The notes beneath the pieces are model-generated. The model worked only from the letters and a program-made list of their open reading frames with translations, searched no databases and had not been told where the DNA came from. A program made the translations under genes and the position numbers. A stretch of 64,000 bases of DNA from Auriscalpium vulgare. Its lineage: Eukaryota; Basidiomycota; Agaricomycetes; Russulales; Auriscalpiaceae. The stretch's first letter is position 1; each line of letters begins with the position of its first letter. The DNA lies in NCBI GenBank assembly GCA_019915015.1, contig JAHBBC010000029.1:310001-374000 (forward strand), given 5' to 3'. This document shows, in pieces, positions 1-12,627 of this stretch.

Positions 1-3000
1 TGTCTGCTTTCGTTCGGTCCTTCACTGTCTCGAGCTTCCATAGTTGAGGTGGGGCCTGTACATGGACATGCTCAGCATACGGAAGCACAGACGATATCGC
101 GATGCATCACACCTTGAACTCGTAGCTAACTAAAGCAAAGTGGCCGTTGCGTGCGAGTGTGATATCCCGGATGTCGTGGAGCACAGGTACTTGGCTGAAG
201 ACGGCCCAGTCAGGACATCACAGGTGGAAAGAAGAGCGAACGTACTTTTCGATCTCCTTCCGATCCAAGTTGTACGCTATGTACGGAACGTGGGTCACGG
301 CTGATCACTTGGAGGACGGGATGACGCACCGACGATCTGTTTTTCTGCTCGGCATCTGCTGGGCTGCAAGCCATTACTAGAAGCCATCAAAGTTCCAACA
401 CCCAGCAGCCGCTGTCCGTCTGGCGTCACCGACACGTCGTGGATCGTCAAGCGGTCGAAGTGGTACGTATCGAGCACCTGCACGTGGGTTAATTACACAC
501 CCAGAGCCAAATCTTCGACCGTCACATACCTTGCCCGTGAGATCCTTATCACAATGCATGCAATCAGCTGTCGTTATCGAGTACCGCCATGTCGAGGCAT
601 GCTTACCAGTTTTGTGACATCACCACCCTCGACGGACATGAACGCTTTGACGCGAAAGAACATGAGTTCGCCGCGTGTCAGGCAGTGGGACATGACACAC
701 CTTCTCCGCCGGGCAGCCAGCAGATAGATTGGACGGACGTGTGGCGATCGATGGTGCGGGTACACACTCCCGCCTACACCGAAGTACACTTAGCATCCAT
801 GCACACACATGGTCCATGCCATCCGACATACCTCGGTCCACACCTTGACCACTCGATTCAGCTTCGTTAGGAGTAGGTTGCCGTTCGGAGACCTGAAAGC
901 GGTTCATATGGGGCAAGTCTCCATGCAATTACATACACACCATGCGACTTGGCTCACAAAGCCCTGCGGGTGGGCCAGGGTTCGATGGTGCGTAAACGGC
1001 TCCTACACAGCAAATGAGTAAAGCTTGTTTCTCATGACGATGCGCCTCCTTACGCCGACATGGAAGATGACCGAGGTGCGATCCCAACTGCATCCGCACG
1101 TAATGAGTCGCGCTAAAATGGGATCGAGCCAAAAACGCACCTCGACGTCGCCAAAAACTTACCATTTGGGGAAAACTGCAGGTGCCGCACGAGTGCCTGG
1201 TGGGCCGCGAGGTCCTGCGTCGCGGTAAGGCCCTTGAGGCGCGGCACGAGGCCCGCGACCCGCGAGCTTCGCATGGGGAGATGCAATGTCTCACGGCGCG
1301 TGCCGTCCAGGCTCACGAGCGTAGACGACATCGTGCGCGAGCGAAACGGGGTGCTCGCAGCCTGCATCATGATCACCGAGCGCACCGCGTTCTTCAGGCG
1401 CGCGCGCGGCACGGAGAGCGTCGTGCTGGAAGGATTACCTGCGGGCAGCTTCTCCGAGAGTGTGCCATGGCTGAAGTCGACTGAACTGCCCGCGATGGTG
1501 GGCGACTTGGGCTCGCTCAGCGGCGACGTTCCGTGCGTGTTGTCCGATCCACGACGCGTCCGCAGGGAGGTGAGTATGTGCTCGGGGGACCCGGCGCGTG
1601 GGAGCGAGTTCTCCGACGACGAGCCGTTGAGCGTCTCGGATGAGTGCCGTGAAAATAGGTTGGAGAGCGTCGAGCTCGCTTGGATCGCAACTTCGCGCGT
1701 GCGCATGGTGGCACGCCGGGAGTACACGAAGATGACGCGGAAGAGGTCGCTGAGCACGCGGATTGGGTAAAACCCCGTGAAACCGTCCCAGAAATCGTCG
1801 AGCGAGTCTTGCAGCCACTTTTTGCCTTTGTGACGGCTGAACACCCAGCGCTCTGACGCGAACCACGCCGACACCGCAGCGAGGCCGAAGCTACTGAACG
1901 CGGTGAACACGGTGGTGATCGTCGATACCACATAATTCTGAGGATGGAATGAGATGATGTGCAAGCTAAGCGTTCCCGTCCGACGTACCTGTTTGGACGA
2001 ATATGCGAACAGGACTAGGCCAACGGAAAAGCAAGCGACTGACAGGACCAAAAACACGAGGGGCGATCGCTTGATCCAGATCAAGACCCACCATGGGACA
2101 CGGTGGCCAGGCGAGCGACTAACCAAATCACGTCAGAGATAGCGCTGGAGGCGAGCGCGGAATTGTCACCTACTACATCGCTTGTTTCCACGTAAGCCCG
2201 AGGAGACTGTTCACCGCCGCAGCAATACTGAAAACCATGGAGGTGAACCAGAACGCGTTGACCGCATCAGACAGGGTTGTTCCAGTGGTCCCGTACGAGA
2301 ACTGCAGAGTCGTCGCCGTCACGGCGGAGAAGAATGTCGCGACGGTCGACAGATTGAGGAGGTTGCTTGCCCCGTGTTTCTGCGCAAATCGGATTGTAGG
2401 CACACCTGCGCAGCTGAGGTTAGCTTTATAGTCAGGTGTATGCAGGGCGATAGCGCGCCGGACCTATTTCTATGAACATAGATAGAGAAGTGCTGATGGA
2501 TTCGATGTGCTCGCCCATTTCGGAGATCAGATCGTGGAGATATCGCTGCACCGCAGGATACTTGAATTGGCCTGAAAAATATGTGTTAACATCACCGTCA
2601 GCGACCGTCGTCGGAGTGCAGCTCACCTTCGTATGCTTTCAAACAAGATGCCCAGTACTATATGGAACATGTGAGCGTACAGATCGTCAACTTAGACCAC
2701 GAGATAAGCTTACCTTGAGATCTCCTTCGAATGCAACGATGGAAGCATTAACGGCCTCGTCCGTAAACTCCGGGAATTCGTTCAAGCAGTGCAGAAAAGT
2801 CATTACATCACGTGCAAAGTAACCCAGTTGCACCGGGAAGTCCTCCGGGTCAAGTCCATCCAATACGACTGGGCGCCGGACATGCGGAGGCGGCTTGTGC
2901 TTGTGGCGCAGCTTGCGCGGCAGGACATCTGGGCGCGCAAGGGACTCCTTCGGTTGGTGCGAGACCTTTCGGGGGAAAAGGTCGGCGGCATTCTCGCGGA

Positions 3001-3611
3001 AAAGATATGCGACCTGAGTGATGCGCTCGCGCAAGTGGAACGCGGATGAAAGGATGCCGACGGAGCTGCCGAGCTGCCGAGCTGCGTTGGAGAAGTTGCG
3101 CAGCTGGGTTCGATGCGTGAGTGAGTGCGTCATGGATGTAAACAAGAGTTGCACACCTCTTTGTCCAAATTATTGACGCGCCTGTATGATGAGTTTAGTT
3201 CAATCATGCCATCGAGCACGGAAGAGGATACGTACCTTTGGAACCTATTGAAAGACTCGGCGCCTACTTTCTGGAGGTGCTCGTCGACGCTCGCTGTAGA
3301 CTGTCAGCATAGTGGCATTAGGAATGAGGATTGGGTGCTTACGGACGTCCCGGTCGTCTTCAAAGCTGGGCTGCTGTTCCGGTTCTGCGAATTAGCGCGT
3401 CAGTTCCGGTACACAATGCGCGCGCAGTACCGCAGCAAGACGCCCACGTACCAAGGCCGCCCATTCCATCATCTTTGCTAAGCTCGTTAAGGGCATTCAA
3501 CAAAGTGAGGAGCGTCTGCCGTCTTTTTGTGTTGCCACGAGGAGATCCTTCTAGGCGCGTCGGAAGTGCTGGGTCAATGTCATTGGGGAAACCAGGTGTG
3601 GCTGCCGCCAT
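1..3611 (-). CDS. Membrane-anchored WD40-repeat protein (WDR26/Gid7-like repeats), C-terminus off the window
   Basis: Multi-exon gene read from an ATG at 3611 (protein starts MAAATPGFPNDID). The first exon ends near 3455 at a GT donor. Later exons encode a soluble helical region (about 2690-3150), then at least four hydrophobic segments: two in the exon around 2173-2403 (VATFFSAVTATTLQFSY and FWFTSMVFSIAAAVNSLLG) and two in the exon around 1840-2120 (SPLVFLVLSVACFSVGLVLF and the region after VVSTITTVFTAF). A Ser-rich linker follows. WD40 blades begin at about 1180 (LVRHLQFSPNGKFLATS) and continue with LNRVVKVWTE (about 850), IHDVSVTPDGQRLLGVG (about 450), VLHDIRDITLARNGHFALVSYE (about 150) and APPQLWKLETVKD (about 20). 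The reading frame is still open at base 1, so the last blades are missing. The blades resemble the WDR26/Gid7 group, but the membrane anchor is not part of canonical Gid7. The molecular role is unknown; a membrane-bound scaffold is inferred. Confidence 0.8.
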
Positions 3612-4223
3612 GGCTGCGCGCGAGTGTTCAGCGCGTTCACATGCCAGGACGCAGGATATTGTACGCACCTGACGGGTGCTCGGTCTGAAGGACCAACTCT
3701 CCAGACTTTTTGATGGTTTTGTGTCGTTTGTCGTCAGGCTCGTCGAAGGTGATTTCGTCAGTCTATCGCGTGCCACAGTGCTCTGTTGCAGATATGGCGT
3801 TGGCTATGCACGGATAGCGGTCGTTAATAAGAGTCGAGGAGAGAAGAAAAGAGGAGAGCGGCGTGGGTCGAGCTCGCCGTTGGAAGCGCGGGGTAGGCAC
3901 TTGGACTCGGATAATGAATCGGTTTGGAAGGCGCATGGAAGCCGGCGACTTGTTTCGGGGCTGGATGAGCGCCGGCGCGCCTCGAGGCAGGCCACTTGGC
4001 GGCCTACGTGGTGGGGGGAGGCAAGCTAGAGACTGGAATGGATATGTTCGACAGACTGTCCACTGTGTATTGAGTGTTTTTATTAAGTACGAGGGCTGGC
4101 TGCGCCCGGAAAGAGCAGCGGGAGATCATCGACATCCAGGGGGCCACTCGATGATCGAATGGGGAATGCTGTGGCGGTTGTCAGACAACTCTCGAGTCTC
4201 TCTCCTCCTCCCTGCCCTCTCTT
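3612..4223. other. Divergent intergenic region
   Basis: About 610 bases between the start of the WD40 gene (-) and the start of the UBE3D-type gene (+). It should hold both promoters. Short ORFs here have no recognisable content. A purine-rich run near 3836-3865 is the only compositional feature noted. Confidence 0.6.
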
Positions 4224-7200
4224 ATGGCCACACTGTCCAGGTCGCGCACACCCGCTGTCGACGACCAGATCAGCATCCTCGCCGCCACCGTCCCAGCGCC
4301 CTTCCCCTCCGACCTCCTTCGTCAGGCGTCGCCCCATCTTCCTCACGTCTCCCGAGACTCAGCCCAGCCAGAAGACGTGCGGCGAACGGCTACACCCTCC
4401 AAGCGGCACTCTCACACACCCACACTACCGTCCATAGAGCAGGAACTTGTGCTCGGCGAGCAGGACATCGCGAATGGCAATGTTCATGTATGTGCATATA
4501 CCTCGTTCCCAAGATCTCCGGCTCACTCCAGATTACAGGACGTCCTGCCTTCCATAGCAAACGTGCAAGCCTCCGTACTCACCACGCTTATCGACCTGCT
4601 CTCCTCCTCCAAGCCGTGGCAACCCACACTCCCTGACCGCCGACATTCGCTTCCCGCCCGAGCGAGCTCTTCGCGAGCTGACACACAGCAACCACCGCCT
4701 ACGCTACAGGCCCTGATCACAAATCTTCGCAGTCGCAACCCTGACGCTGAGATGTCAGAGGCGGCCTCTCCTACGAATGAGGCTGCCCTACTGCACGAGT
4801 TGGAAGGGCACGTCGACACCCTCTCCCAAACCCTTGTTGACGAGGACGCCGACCTCGCGCGTACGCTCGTGTCTCTGTTGGCACATATAAGCCGCCTGTC
4901 GGCCTTGGGGGTCAGCCCGAGCCCGTCGCCCCCACCGACGGGGACGTGGGCAGGACAGGGCACCGATAACGTTTTCGAGTCGCTCACCAGGCAGCTCAGC
5001 GATTTCCAAATACAGCACCAAACCCACGGCGCTGACTCGGAATCATTACCACCTGTACTTGCCGTTGAGAAGGCGTTGCTGTGGAACCGGATCGACACGC
5101 ACCTTGATACGGTTCTGCAGCTATGTCGTCAGAGGCGGGGACTATGCGTCGCGGACACTTTACCTCAGTACGAGGCCCGTGGGTATGAAGTCGAGGGTCC
5201 GCCTGGTTACGAGCATCCTGATGCCTTAGATGTCAAATCATCATCTACGTCAACGACGATAGGGCAGGTTTCAACAACAGCCGCAAACGAGAAGATGCTA
5301 CTCGACCTCGATTCCGTGACGATGGCGATAGATCGGCTCTACCGTGTGGCCCCACAATTGCACAATCAACGCGTCGAGCTCAAGTCTTCGAAACTGGAGC
5401 AGCTTGAACGTGCACGGTTAGCGGAGGATGTTTCTGGGCTGGTGGATGGCAAGCTCAAGGAGAGGGAGCTGGAACATATCGTTGACATGATTGGGAAGGC
5501 GTCGGAGCGCAAATATTCTGACCAGACGGTGACGCTTAACGGAGGGATGAAAGCGCGGATGGACCGCGCACGCCAGAGGGAACAGGCCAAGGTGCGTGGA
5601 CGTTGTGCGGCCTGCCATCTGCACATCTGAACATGCTGACATTGTCTGCTTCTACAGCGCCAAGAGTTCGTGGACAAATTGATCGAGCATTCAGACGCCG
5701 GGCGTATGCACTCCCAGGACGCATCGTTCCCCTCGCTAAAGCCCAAAGATCCTGAGGCCATGCTCACACTTCCCGAATTCATTCGCGAATCCGTGCCCAA
5801 AGCCCTCCAGCCACCGCCCGACCCCGACGCCATAATCAGCCTTCGAGAAGCAGCTCTTGAAGGACAGCCTCTGGATGCTGCTGTACATCGGCCCCTCAAG
5901 CGGACAAAGTCTGGCAAGAGTCTGCGAAGTAGGAGCATGTCCGCGCCCGCCCTCAACTGGCTATTACCTGCCGGCTCGAGATCTGGTTCAGAGGCCCGCC
6001 CAGTCAAGCCGGCACGTATTAGCCGGCCGAGCTCGTCGAGCGGCCGCAAGTCCGCTGGTCTAGGTAAGAATACTGCGTTGCGGGATCCACCAGTGCTGTT
6101 GGCTAAACCACGCTGTAGTGCCACAAGTCCTTTCAGTAGCTTATGTTGCCGAGCACCATGAAAACCTCCGACACATCCTCGCGTTCATCACAGTCAGCGG
6201 GACGATTGCCGGCGTCAACCTCGAGGCCGCCGTCGTCCCTCCTGAAGGCGATTCCCTGCTCCCCTCCCTCGTCGTCCGCAGCGGCACCACGGAGTCGCCC
6301 CCGCTCGCCTTGCCTGTGCGCGTCTCTCTGGGTGCTCAGGACGTCCGCGTCCAGGGCATGCATTACGAAGTCAAGATCTCGGCCTTCGACGCCGCGCCTG
6401 CACCGGAGCCGATCCCGCTGCTCGACGCCACGCAGCTGCTCGCGGATCACCCGACGGCGTTCATCTGCGCAATGTGCTCGCTCCCACTCGTGCAGTCCGC
6501 ACGCATTGCGCGCTACGACGACCTGCCGTCGGAACACTGGGAGGAGCTCGTTGACGCGTGGATGTGCCACTCGGACCAGAAGCTTGCGGCGCAAGTCGCG
6601 CGGCACGGGCAGGGTTTCTGGCCGGAGGTCGGCCAGGCGCTGGTCGGCGGCAGCTATATCTTGTTCGATGCGTCTGTGGTTGTGAAGAACAACCTGTGGC
6701 CGTCGGATCAGCCAAAGGTGAGCAGCTCGTCGTTGTCATGCAGGCTCCATCCTGGTACTGGAATGGACGTAAAGAAGGCCGGCGTTGGCAAATCTACCAA
6801 CGGCTGCTCGATCTGGCTGGCAGTGCTCGTCTATGTGCGTTCGAAGCCCGCGATGGTTTTGGATGTGCTGAAGCGGGTTAGCTGTCGGTTGGAGAGAGCG
6901 GCAAGCTTTGCTTCTGGCTGATACAAATCGTCCGAGATTGATGCATTCCCTTTCGGTTGCTCGTCAAACAACTCCCGTGTTGCTGAGGTCCATGTCTGCG
7001 GGAGCTACGCGCGAGGACACATCCTTTTTTCTTTCTTTCTTCCTTTCCTCCTGTCTGTGTCTAGCGTACCTTCGTGGATCTAACTTTTCCTGCGCTCTGC
7101 AGCACGGAGAAGAATGGCGCACCGTGCGCTGCACATGTGGCACTATCAGTGGGCGCTGCTTGGATCACGTCACCCCCGATGGACACAAGACAACTGTGTA

Positions 7201-7832
7201 CCGCCTGGTCAAGTATGCTATCCGGCCCGTCAGCCTTTCAGCGGAGTAAGTGTGTTCGGGTTTCTGACCATCTCGCTTCTTATGGCGTTTGTAATACAGG
7301 CCCTTGCGCATCCCTCTTTCAGCTTTCATTGTGGAGGATATGGCGGAGCTTGCACGCGCCCACGCAACGTACCGATTTGTTGTTGTCGATGAGGAGGAAG
7401 AGCGGCCGCGCCTGCTGGTGAGCTTTCATTGACGACCCAGTGCATCGTCTCTTCGCTGAAGGCTCGTCTCCCAGATCTGGCTTTTCAAACCAAACATCCG
7501 GCTCTCGTACCTCACGCAATCGCCATATCTCCTCCCCAAGCAGGGTACCTTCCAGGCTGCGAAAGTCCTGTACAAGATCATCGGGCCATCTACCACGTAC
7601 ACGGATTTACCCGGGTTCGTCAGCTCGTCTCACCTCATTTGCGCCCCGCCTGACGACGCAACGCAAAAGCTTATTGGACAGATATCCGGGGTTCCCGCAG
7701 GCTGAGCAGCTGATGTACCCCATGGACACGTGCACGAGTCTCGCGGGGCTGCTGAGGGAGAGCAATAGAAACTACCCCGAGAGCATGCGCGTGATGACCG
7801 GGCTCGACGTGGGCTGGCTGCTCCGGGGATGA
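4224..7832 (+). CDS. HECT-like E2-binding protein (UBE3D/HECT_2 family) with long N-terminal extension
   Basis: The C-terminal half is a HECT_2 domain, the family of human UBE3D, which binds ubiquitin-conjugating enzymes. Diagnostic stretches are CSLPLVQSARIARYDDLPSE followed by HWEELVDAWMCHSDQKL (about 6475-6585), RCTCGTISGRCL (about 7130), LYKIIGPSTT (about 7565) and the closing block ESMRVMTGLDVGWL before the TGA at 7830. Exons join at 6063/6119, 6717/about 7102, about 7244 and about 7420 with compatible phases. The first 600 or so residues are low-complexity and helical (LLHELEGHVDTLSQTL, then a Lys/Glu-rich stretch at 5380-5600) and resemble nothing I can name. The intron 6064-6118 joins this part to the HECT_2 part in frame, and there is no in-frame ATG between them. 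A single fused protein is therefore my best reading; two adjacent genes remain possible. The HECT_2 call is firm. Confidence 0.82.
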
Positions 7833-8077
7833 CCAGACTGACCAGGCCCATTTCACCGGTACCCCTTTTTACTTGCTAGGTGTCTTTCGTTACCGTCAAA
7901 TCTCATTTTGGCACTGACCGCGTCGTGCCTCCACGCATAATAACGTATTACAGTAATTATCTGTATCACGCATCGGGCGGCTGGTGCCTCTGCGCTCGTC
8001 TCTCGTATCACAGCACTCATTCCGCGTGTTTCATCATACTCGATTCTCAACTCCATTGTCCATGGGACATTTTGACA

Positions 8078-8125
8078 TATTCTGAACGACTATCTTTCGA
8101 TGCCATAAGGTCAAGAAGCTACGGA
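8078..8125 (+). repeat. Dispersed repeat R1, copy 1
   Basis: About 48 bp beginning atattctgaacgactatct and ending gctacgga. It matches 30107-30153 with a few substitutions and a 3-base indel, in the same orientation. Neither copy lies in a gene. Confidence 0.7.
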
Positions 8126-8495
8126 ATATACTGTTTGACTACATCCGCGGTTGCCTTGCACACTATTTGCAATACTCACTTCCCCCTGCCAATTGCAGTG
8201 ACGGTCTTGAATTAATCTTCCTGGGCAGGGGCATCGTACCCTTCGCAAGCAAATTGATACGTCAGATCTCGCGACACCTGCCTCTGCTGCAGGGCAGCCT
8301 TTCACGGAGCTGGCCGTTCCAATGATCTCCTTTCTATATGGCAAGTAAACGACCCTCGAAACCCGTGGCACTTTGATTTTACCACCACTGCAAGTATGGC
8401 AGTGCTGTCAGTCGTAGCACAAGTGCCATAAGGCTTAGTACCCATGGAATCGCAGGCACACATCCTTGTGTGCAACAAACGGCGGCCGAATCATC

Positions 8496-8528
8496 GTCTC
8501 CGTGGCTGACCTTACCACAGAAGACAGT
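8496..8528 (+). repeat. Dispersed repeat R2, copy 1
   Basis: 33 bp starting gtctccgtggctgacctta and ending agaagacagt. Its reverse complement is found at 23769-23802 with only a one-base (C) insertion. Both copies are intergenic. Confidence 0.75.
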
Positions 8529-9408
8529 CGTTCGCGCAAGTCCGAAATGCGGGGATTGCAGATCGCACGATGCGACTCGTATGTCGGGAACTAGAATGAC
8601 AACCGCTAACTCGGAGAATGTTAGACTTTAAAATTGATCAGTCGGAAGCAAAGTGTGGGAAGCAAAATGTGCGAAGCATCGCAGCGCCGAGGTATGCACT
8701 TAAGTACGGGTACTTTACTTACATGGCCCGTATGTATTGGCTGCCCCCTCAGGCCAGGCCTCACTGCCTCAGGGACAAAGCAGACAAACGCGATCGAGTG
8801 GCGCGACGGAGCAGGCTGGATTGGACACAAGACAAGACGGAGACATATGGGCTGGGGTCCTGGGGTCTCCTGGGGTGTCCCTGGGAAGTCGCAAGATAGC
8901 CGAACTTGAAGATCTGGGTGCGATTGCCGACATGTCGATGATGGGTGGTCCAACATTATCCCCCTCGTGGGCCAGCTGGGCAGACGTCTTTTCTTCAGCT
9001 CTACCTGCGAGATGAACGTCTCGACTGCATGCATACTCGGCTTGGTGTTCGTGCGCCCGATGGGCGATGCCACCGCGTAGCGAGGCAGGCGAGCTGGCGA
9101 GGCACGCCGCGCATTCCGGGGTATGTTCCAAAACTGTACTAGCCATGCAGGGCACGCCGACTTTGCTAGCGCTAATTCCGGAGAAGTCCCCAGTTACCTT
9201 TTATTATGCGACCGCTTGTCTCTTTCCTGACTGTTACGATACCGACCACAAGAGCCCAGGCGCTGCACGTCAAATTCCCGTCCTGCATGTAACCGCATCC
9301 CACTGCCTCGACACACCCCTTTATCCTTCTGTATATCTTCACGAGCTCGGTCGCGGGTGGACTGTTGCGCTGTTTCGCCCTTTTTCCGCGCAGCTGCAGA
9401 CAAGAGAC

Positions 9409-11179
9409 ATGATGTCTGACGAGGCAACGCTCAGTAGGTCGCTACCACCTCACCCCCTCGTATCCCACTAACAACCACGCATGTCACAGCCACCGCGGTC
9501 AAGGTCATCCACGTCTTCAGCGGCATTTATTTGTGCGTCCAGTCCGTGTCTTCGTCCCCTCCCCCCTCTCATCCAAAGCTCAGATGGGAATATTTCACAT
9601 CCCTTCGATTTGAATGGGAGGTGTTCACCGGAAAACGGCCGTGGAGGTGGTCTTTTGCCGTGTACTTCATAAGCCGCACGCTGGCACTGGGCTCCACTCT
9701 TCTTTCATTTATTGGCTTCAATCTCCACCATAAATTTAACTGTGAGGTGCGTATCTCTTAGCTGTGCCCGCGGTCATCGCCTCACTTTTTTCGTCCCTGT
9801 GTGCAGGCGTGGTTCCGCAGCATTTTGGTGCGTGTTTCGTCTCGCTCCCTGCGCGTCACCGGCTGACCATTGTCCGCTTGCACCCTGCAGGCATTCTCTT
9901 GGTTTGCGATCGCCTTTGCGTCGTGTTTGCTTGTCCTCCGAGCGTGAGTATTCGTGACTGTCGCCCCCGCGTATAATTGACACCAGCCTGCCGTTCAGTA
10001 TCGCCATCTGGGGACGCAATCCATGGATCATCGGGATCACAGTGTCGGTGTGGTTTGCCAATTTTGGTTCCGCCGCATACAGTACGTGATGCTGCAGTAT
10101 GGCGCCCATGCGATGACATCTTACACTTCCCACAGGTGTCACCAGAGTAATGTTATCACGACGCCACCGGAACCACACTATACTCACCTTGTGCTCTTAC
10201 GCAGGGTCGAACTCAGTGGATTCCTGGCGCTGGCGCATGTCTGATTGCGGGGACTGTAGACTTCCGTTGGGGCATGTTTGTCAATGTCCTGGAGGACACA
10301 GTCCTGCTGGTTGTCATGATCATAGGCGTCATGAAGAAGCGGAACACGACAGACTTGTGGCGCCTACTATATTTTCAGGGTCTAGCGTGGATTACGTCGG
10401 CAGCTCTGTCAGAAGTCCCGTCAGTGGTACGTAGTTTCCGTGTTCCTTTTACAAGGATACCAACCAATCGAGTTTTCCACAGGTAATGAGCTTCTTGAAC
10501 ATCAACGGTGCGACTGTTTCGACGTTTATCAGGATTGGGGGCTGTGATCTGATTCTTGTTTCATGCTGCTGGTACTCAGATGGTTGGAATCTGGTGAGCA
10601 TCCTTTAAGACCCCTCGCATCGTTCCCGTGCTTACCAGGACTGTTTCGAAGATGTTTCAAGTACCTCACAGTCAGTATCAGGTCCCTTCCTGTGACCAAA
10701 ATGCTTTTTACTCACCGTGGCCTCTGCGCTCCCTGCTCGAAATTAGTGGTCATCATGTACGTCCCGCCTTCGTATCCTCAGAGCTCAGCTCATCATGTTT
10801 CAGCGTGACAATCTCGACGCGCGTGTACCGAAACCTCTTTCAGTACATTATCGGGTAAGTTATTCAGCACCTGCGTTCCAGCCATGATTTAAGTGCATAC
10901 CGGCGCAGCGACACGGAGGACTCCACGCCGTACTTCAAGCGGCGGCAAGAGGTCCGCATGCGCGTGCACGGCGACTCCGACGCCGTGCAGGTCAACGTAC
11001 ACAAAACCGTGGAAATCGACGTCGAGCTCAACTCTATCACGCGTCACAGCACCGGCGACGGCGACTCTCAGATCAAGGACGGGGTCACATTCCAGGACGA
11101 TGTCCGGCCGCGACGGTCGCGCGATCGCCTGGAGATGGAGGAGAGGCGCATGAAGGAGGAGTCATTTATGGGCATCTAG
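9409..11179 (+). CDS. Basidiomycete multi-pass membrane protein (same family as the genes at 31.3 and 34.1 kb)
   Basis: At least eight short exons. It starts MMSDEATL, then VKVIHVFSGIYLWEYF, FEWEVFTGKRPWRWSF, and a series of hydrophobic segments: AVYFISRTLALGSTLLSFIG (ending at the conserved FNLHHKFNCE), SWFAIAFASCLLVLRA, ITVSVWFANFG, LLVVMIIGVMKK and the LYFQGLAWITSAALSEVPS block. Further exons carry VTISTRVYRNLFQYI. The last exon (10912-11179) is a hydrophilic tail, rich in His, Asp and Arg (EEERRMKEESFMGI end), and stops at the TAG ending 11179. The WEY...EWE..TGKRPWRW signature and about seven hydrophobic stretches identify a family that is common and often clustered in Agaricomycete genomes but has no known function. 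Exon borders around 10100-10240 and 10480-10800 are uncertain. Confidence 0.72.
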
Positions 11180-11622
11180 GTGCGTCTCTAACGAGCGACT
11201 TGACCAGAGGCTGACAACAAGAATGCTTGCATAGGTTCCCCTCAATCCACGAGACCTTTCATTCGCTACTCGAACATTCACTTGTACTATATTACAGTCT
11301 CTCTTAATGTCATGCTCCGGTCTCGTTGCATCCTGTCCATGATCAGAAACCCCCGCACCCGTGCACGCTTGCATCTAAGTCTAGTGAATATCAGAGACGG
11401 CTCAAGAGTCGATACATCAAAACCACGGACGTTTGAGGACTGCAAGTCTGGCCGACCGTATGGTAAGACATTGTATTGACAGATCAAGACAGAGAACATA
11501 ATACGAGTCTACAGAAACAAGGGTTCAAGCTAATCATACAGGGCTACAGCAGCCTAGCAAGAAGCGAAGAAAACATCGCAGGGCAAAGAGACATAAACAG
11601 ACCTACGCCGCCTACGCTGTAC
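11180..11622. other. Convergent intergenic region
   Basis: About 440 bases between two converging genes, presumably 3' UTRs and terminators. Nothing else was seen. Confidence 0.5.
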
Positions 11623-12332
<710 letters not shown>

Positions 12333-12420
12333 TCACTAGACGACTGCGTTGAGAGAGAGGGTTGACGGTGGTGGTTGGAAAGCAAAAGCGCGAGGCAAAC
12401 AACAGTCGCCGCGGCGATCG

Positions 12421-12428
12421 TTTATATA
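12421..12428 (-). promoter_or_regulatory. TATA box of the H2A gene
   Basis: On the minus strand this reads TATATAAA, about 90 bases upstream of the candidate ATG at 12330. Strong TATA boxes are usual for histone genes. Confidence 0.5.
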
Positions 12429-12627
12429 TCCCCAAGTCACGTGATGCAATACACAAACCGGCTTTGCGGCCCGGACTGAGCCGTAAAGCCGAAAGGCAAA
12501 TCTCCGACTCGGTTTGCGTGACTCTGAGCGTGCGGCAAACCGTGTCACCGGGACAAGTGACTCAAGTTTTGCGGATGTTTGCGCGTTCTAGGACACCTTG
12601 GGCCTCCACGACTCCGCAGCCTTGAGT

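Larger units (their letters stand above)
7833..9408. other. Gene-free stretch with two short dispersed-repeat copies
   Basis: Roughly 1.6 kb without a supportable gene. It contains one copy each of two short repeats that recur elsewhere in the window (8078-8125 and 8496-8528). That suggests decayed mobile-element debris plus the promoter of the gene starting at 9409. Confidence 0.5.

Noticed and set aside
3060..3095. Short tandem 'gagctgcc' repetition
   Set aside because: Three imperfect units inside or next to a coding exon of the WD40 gene; explained by codon content.
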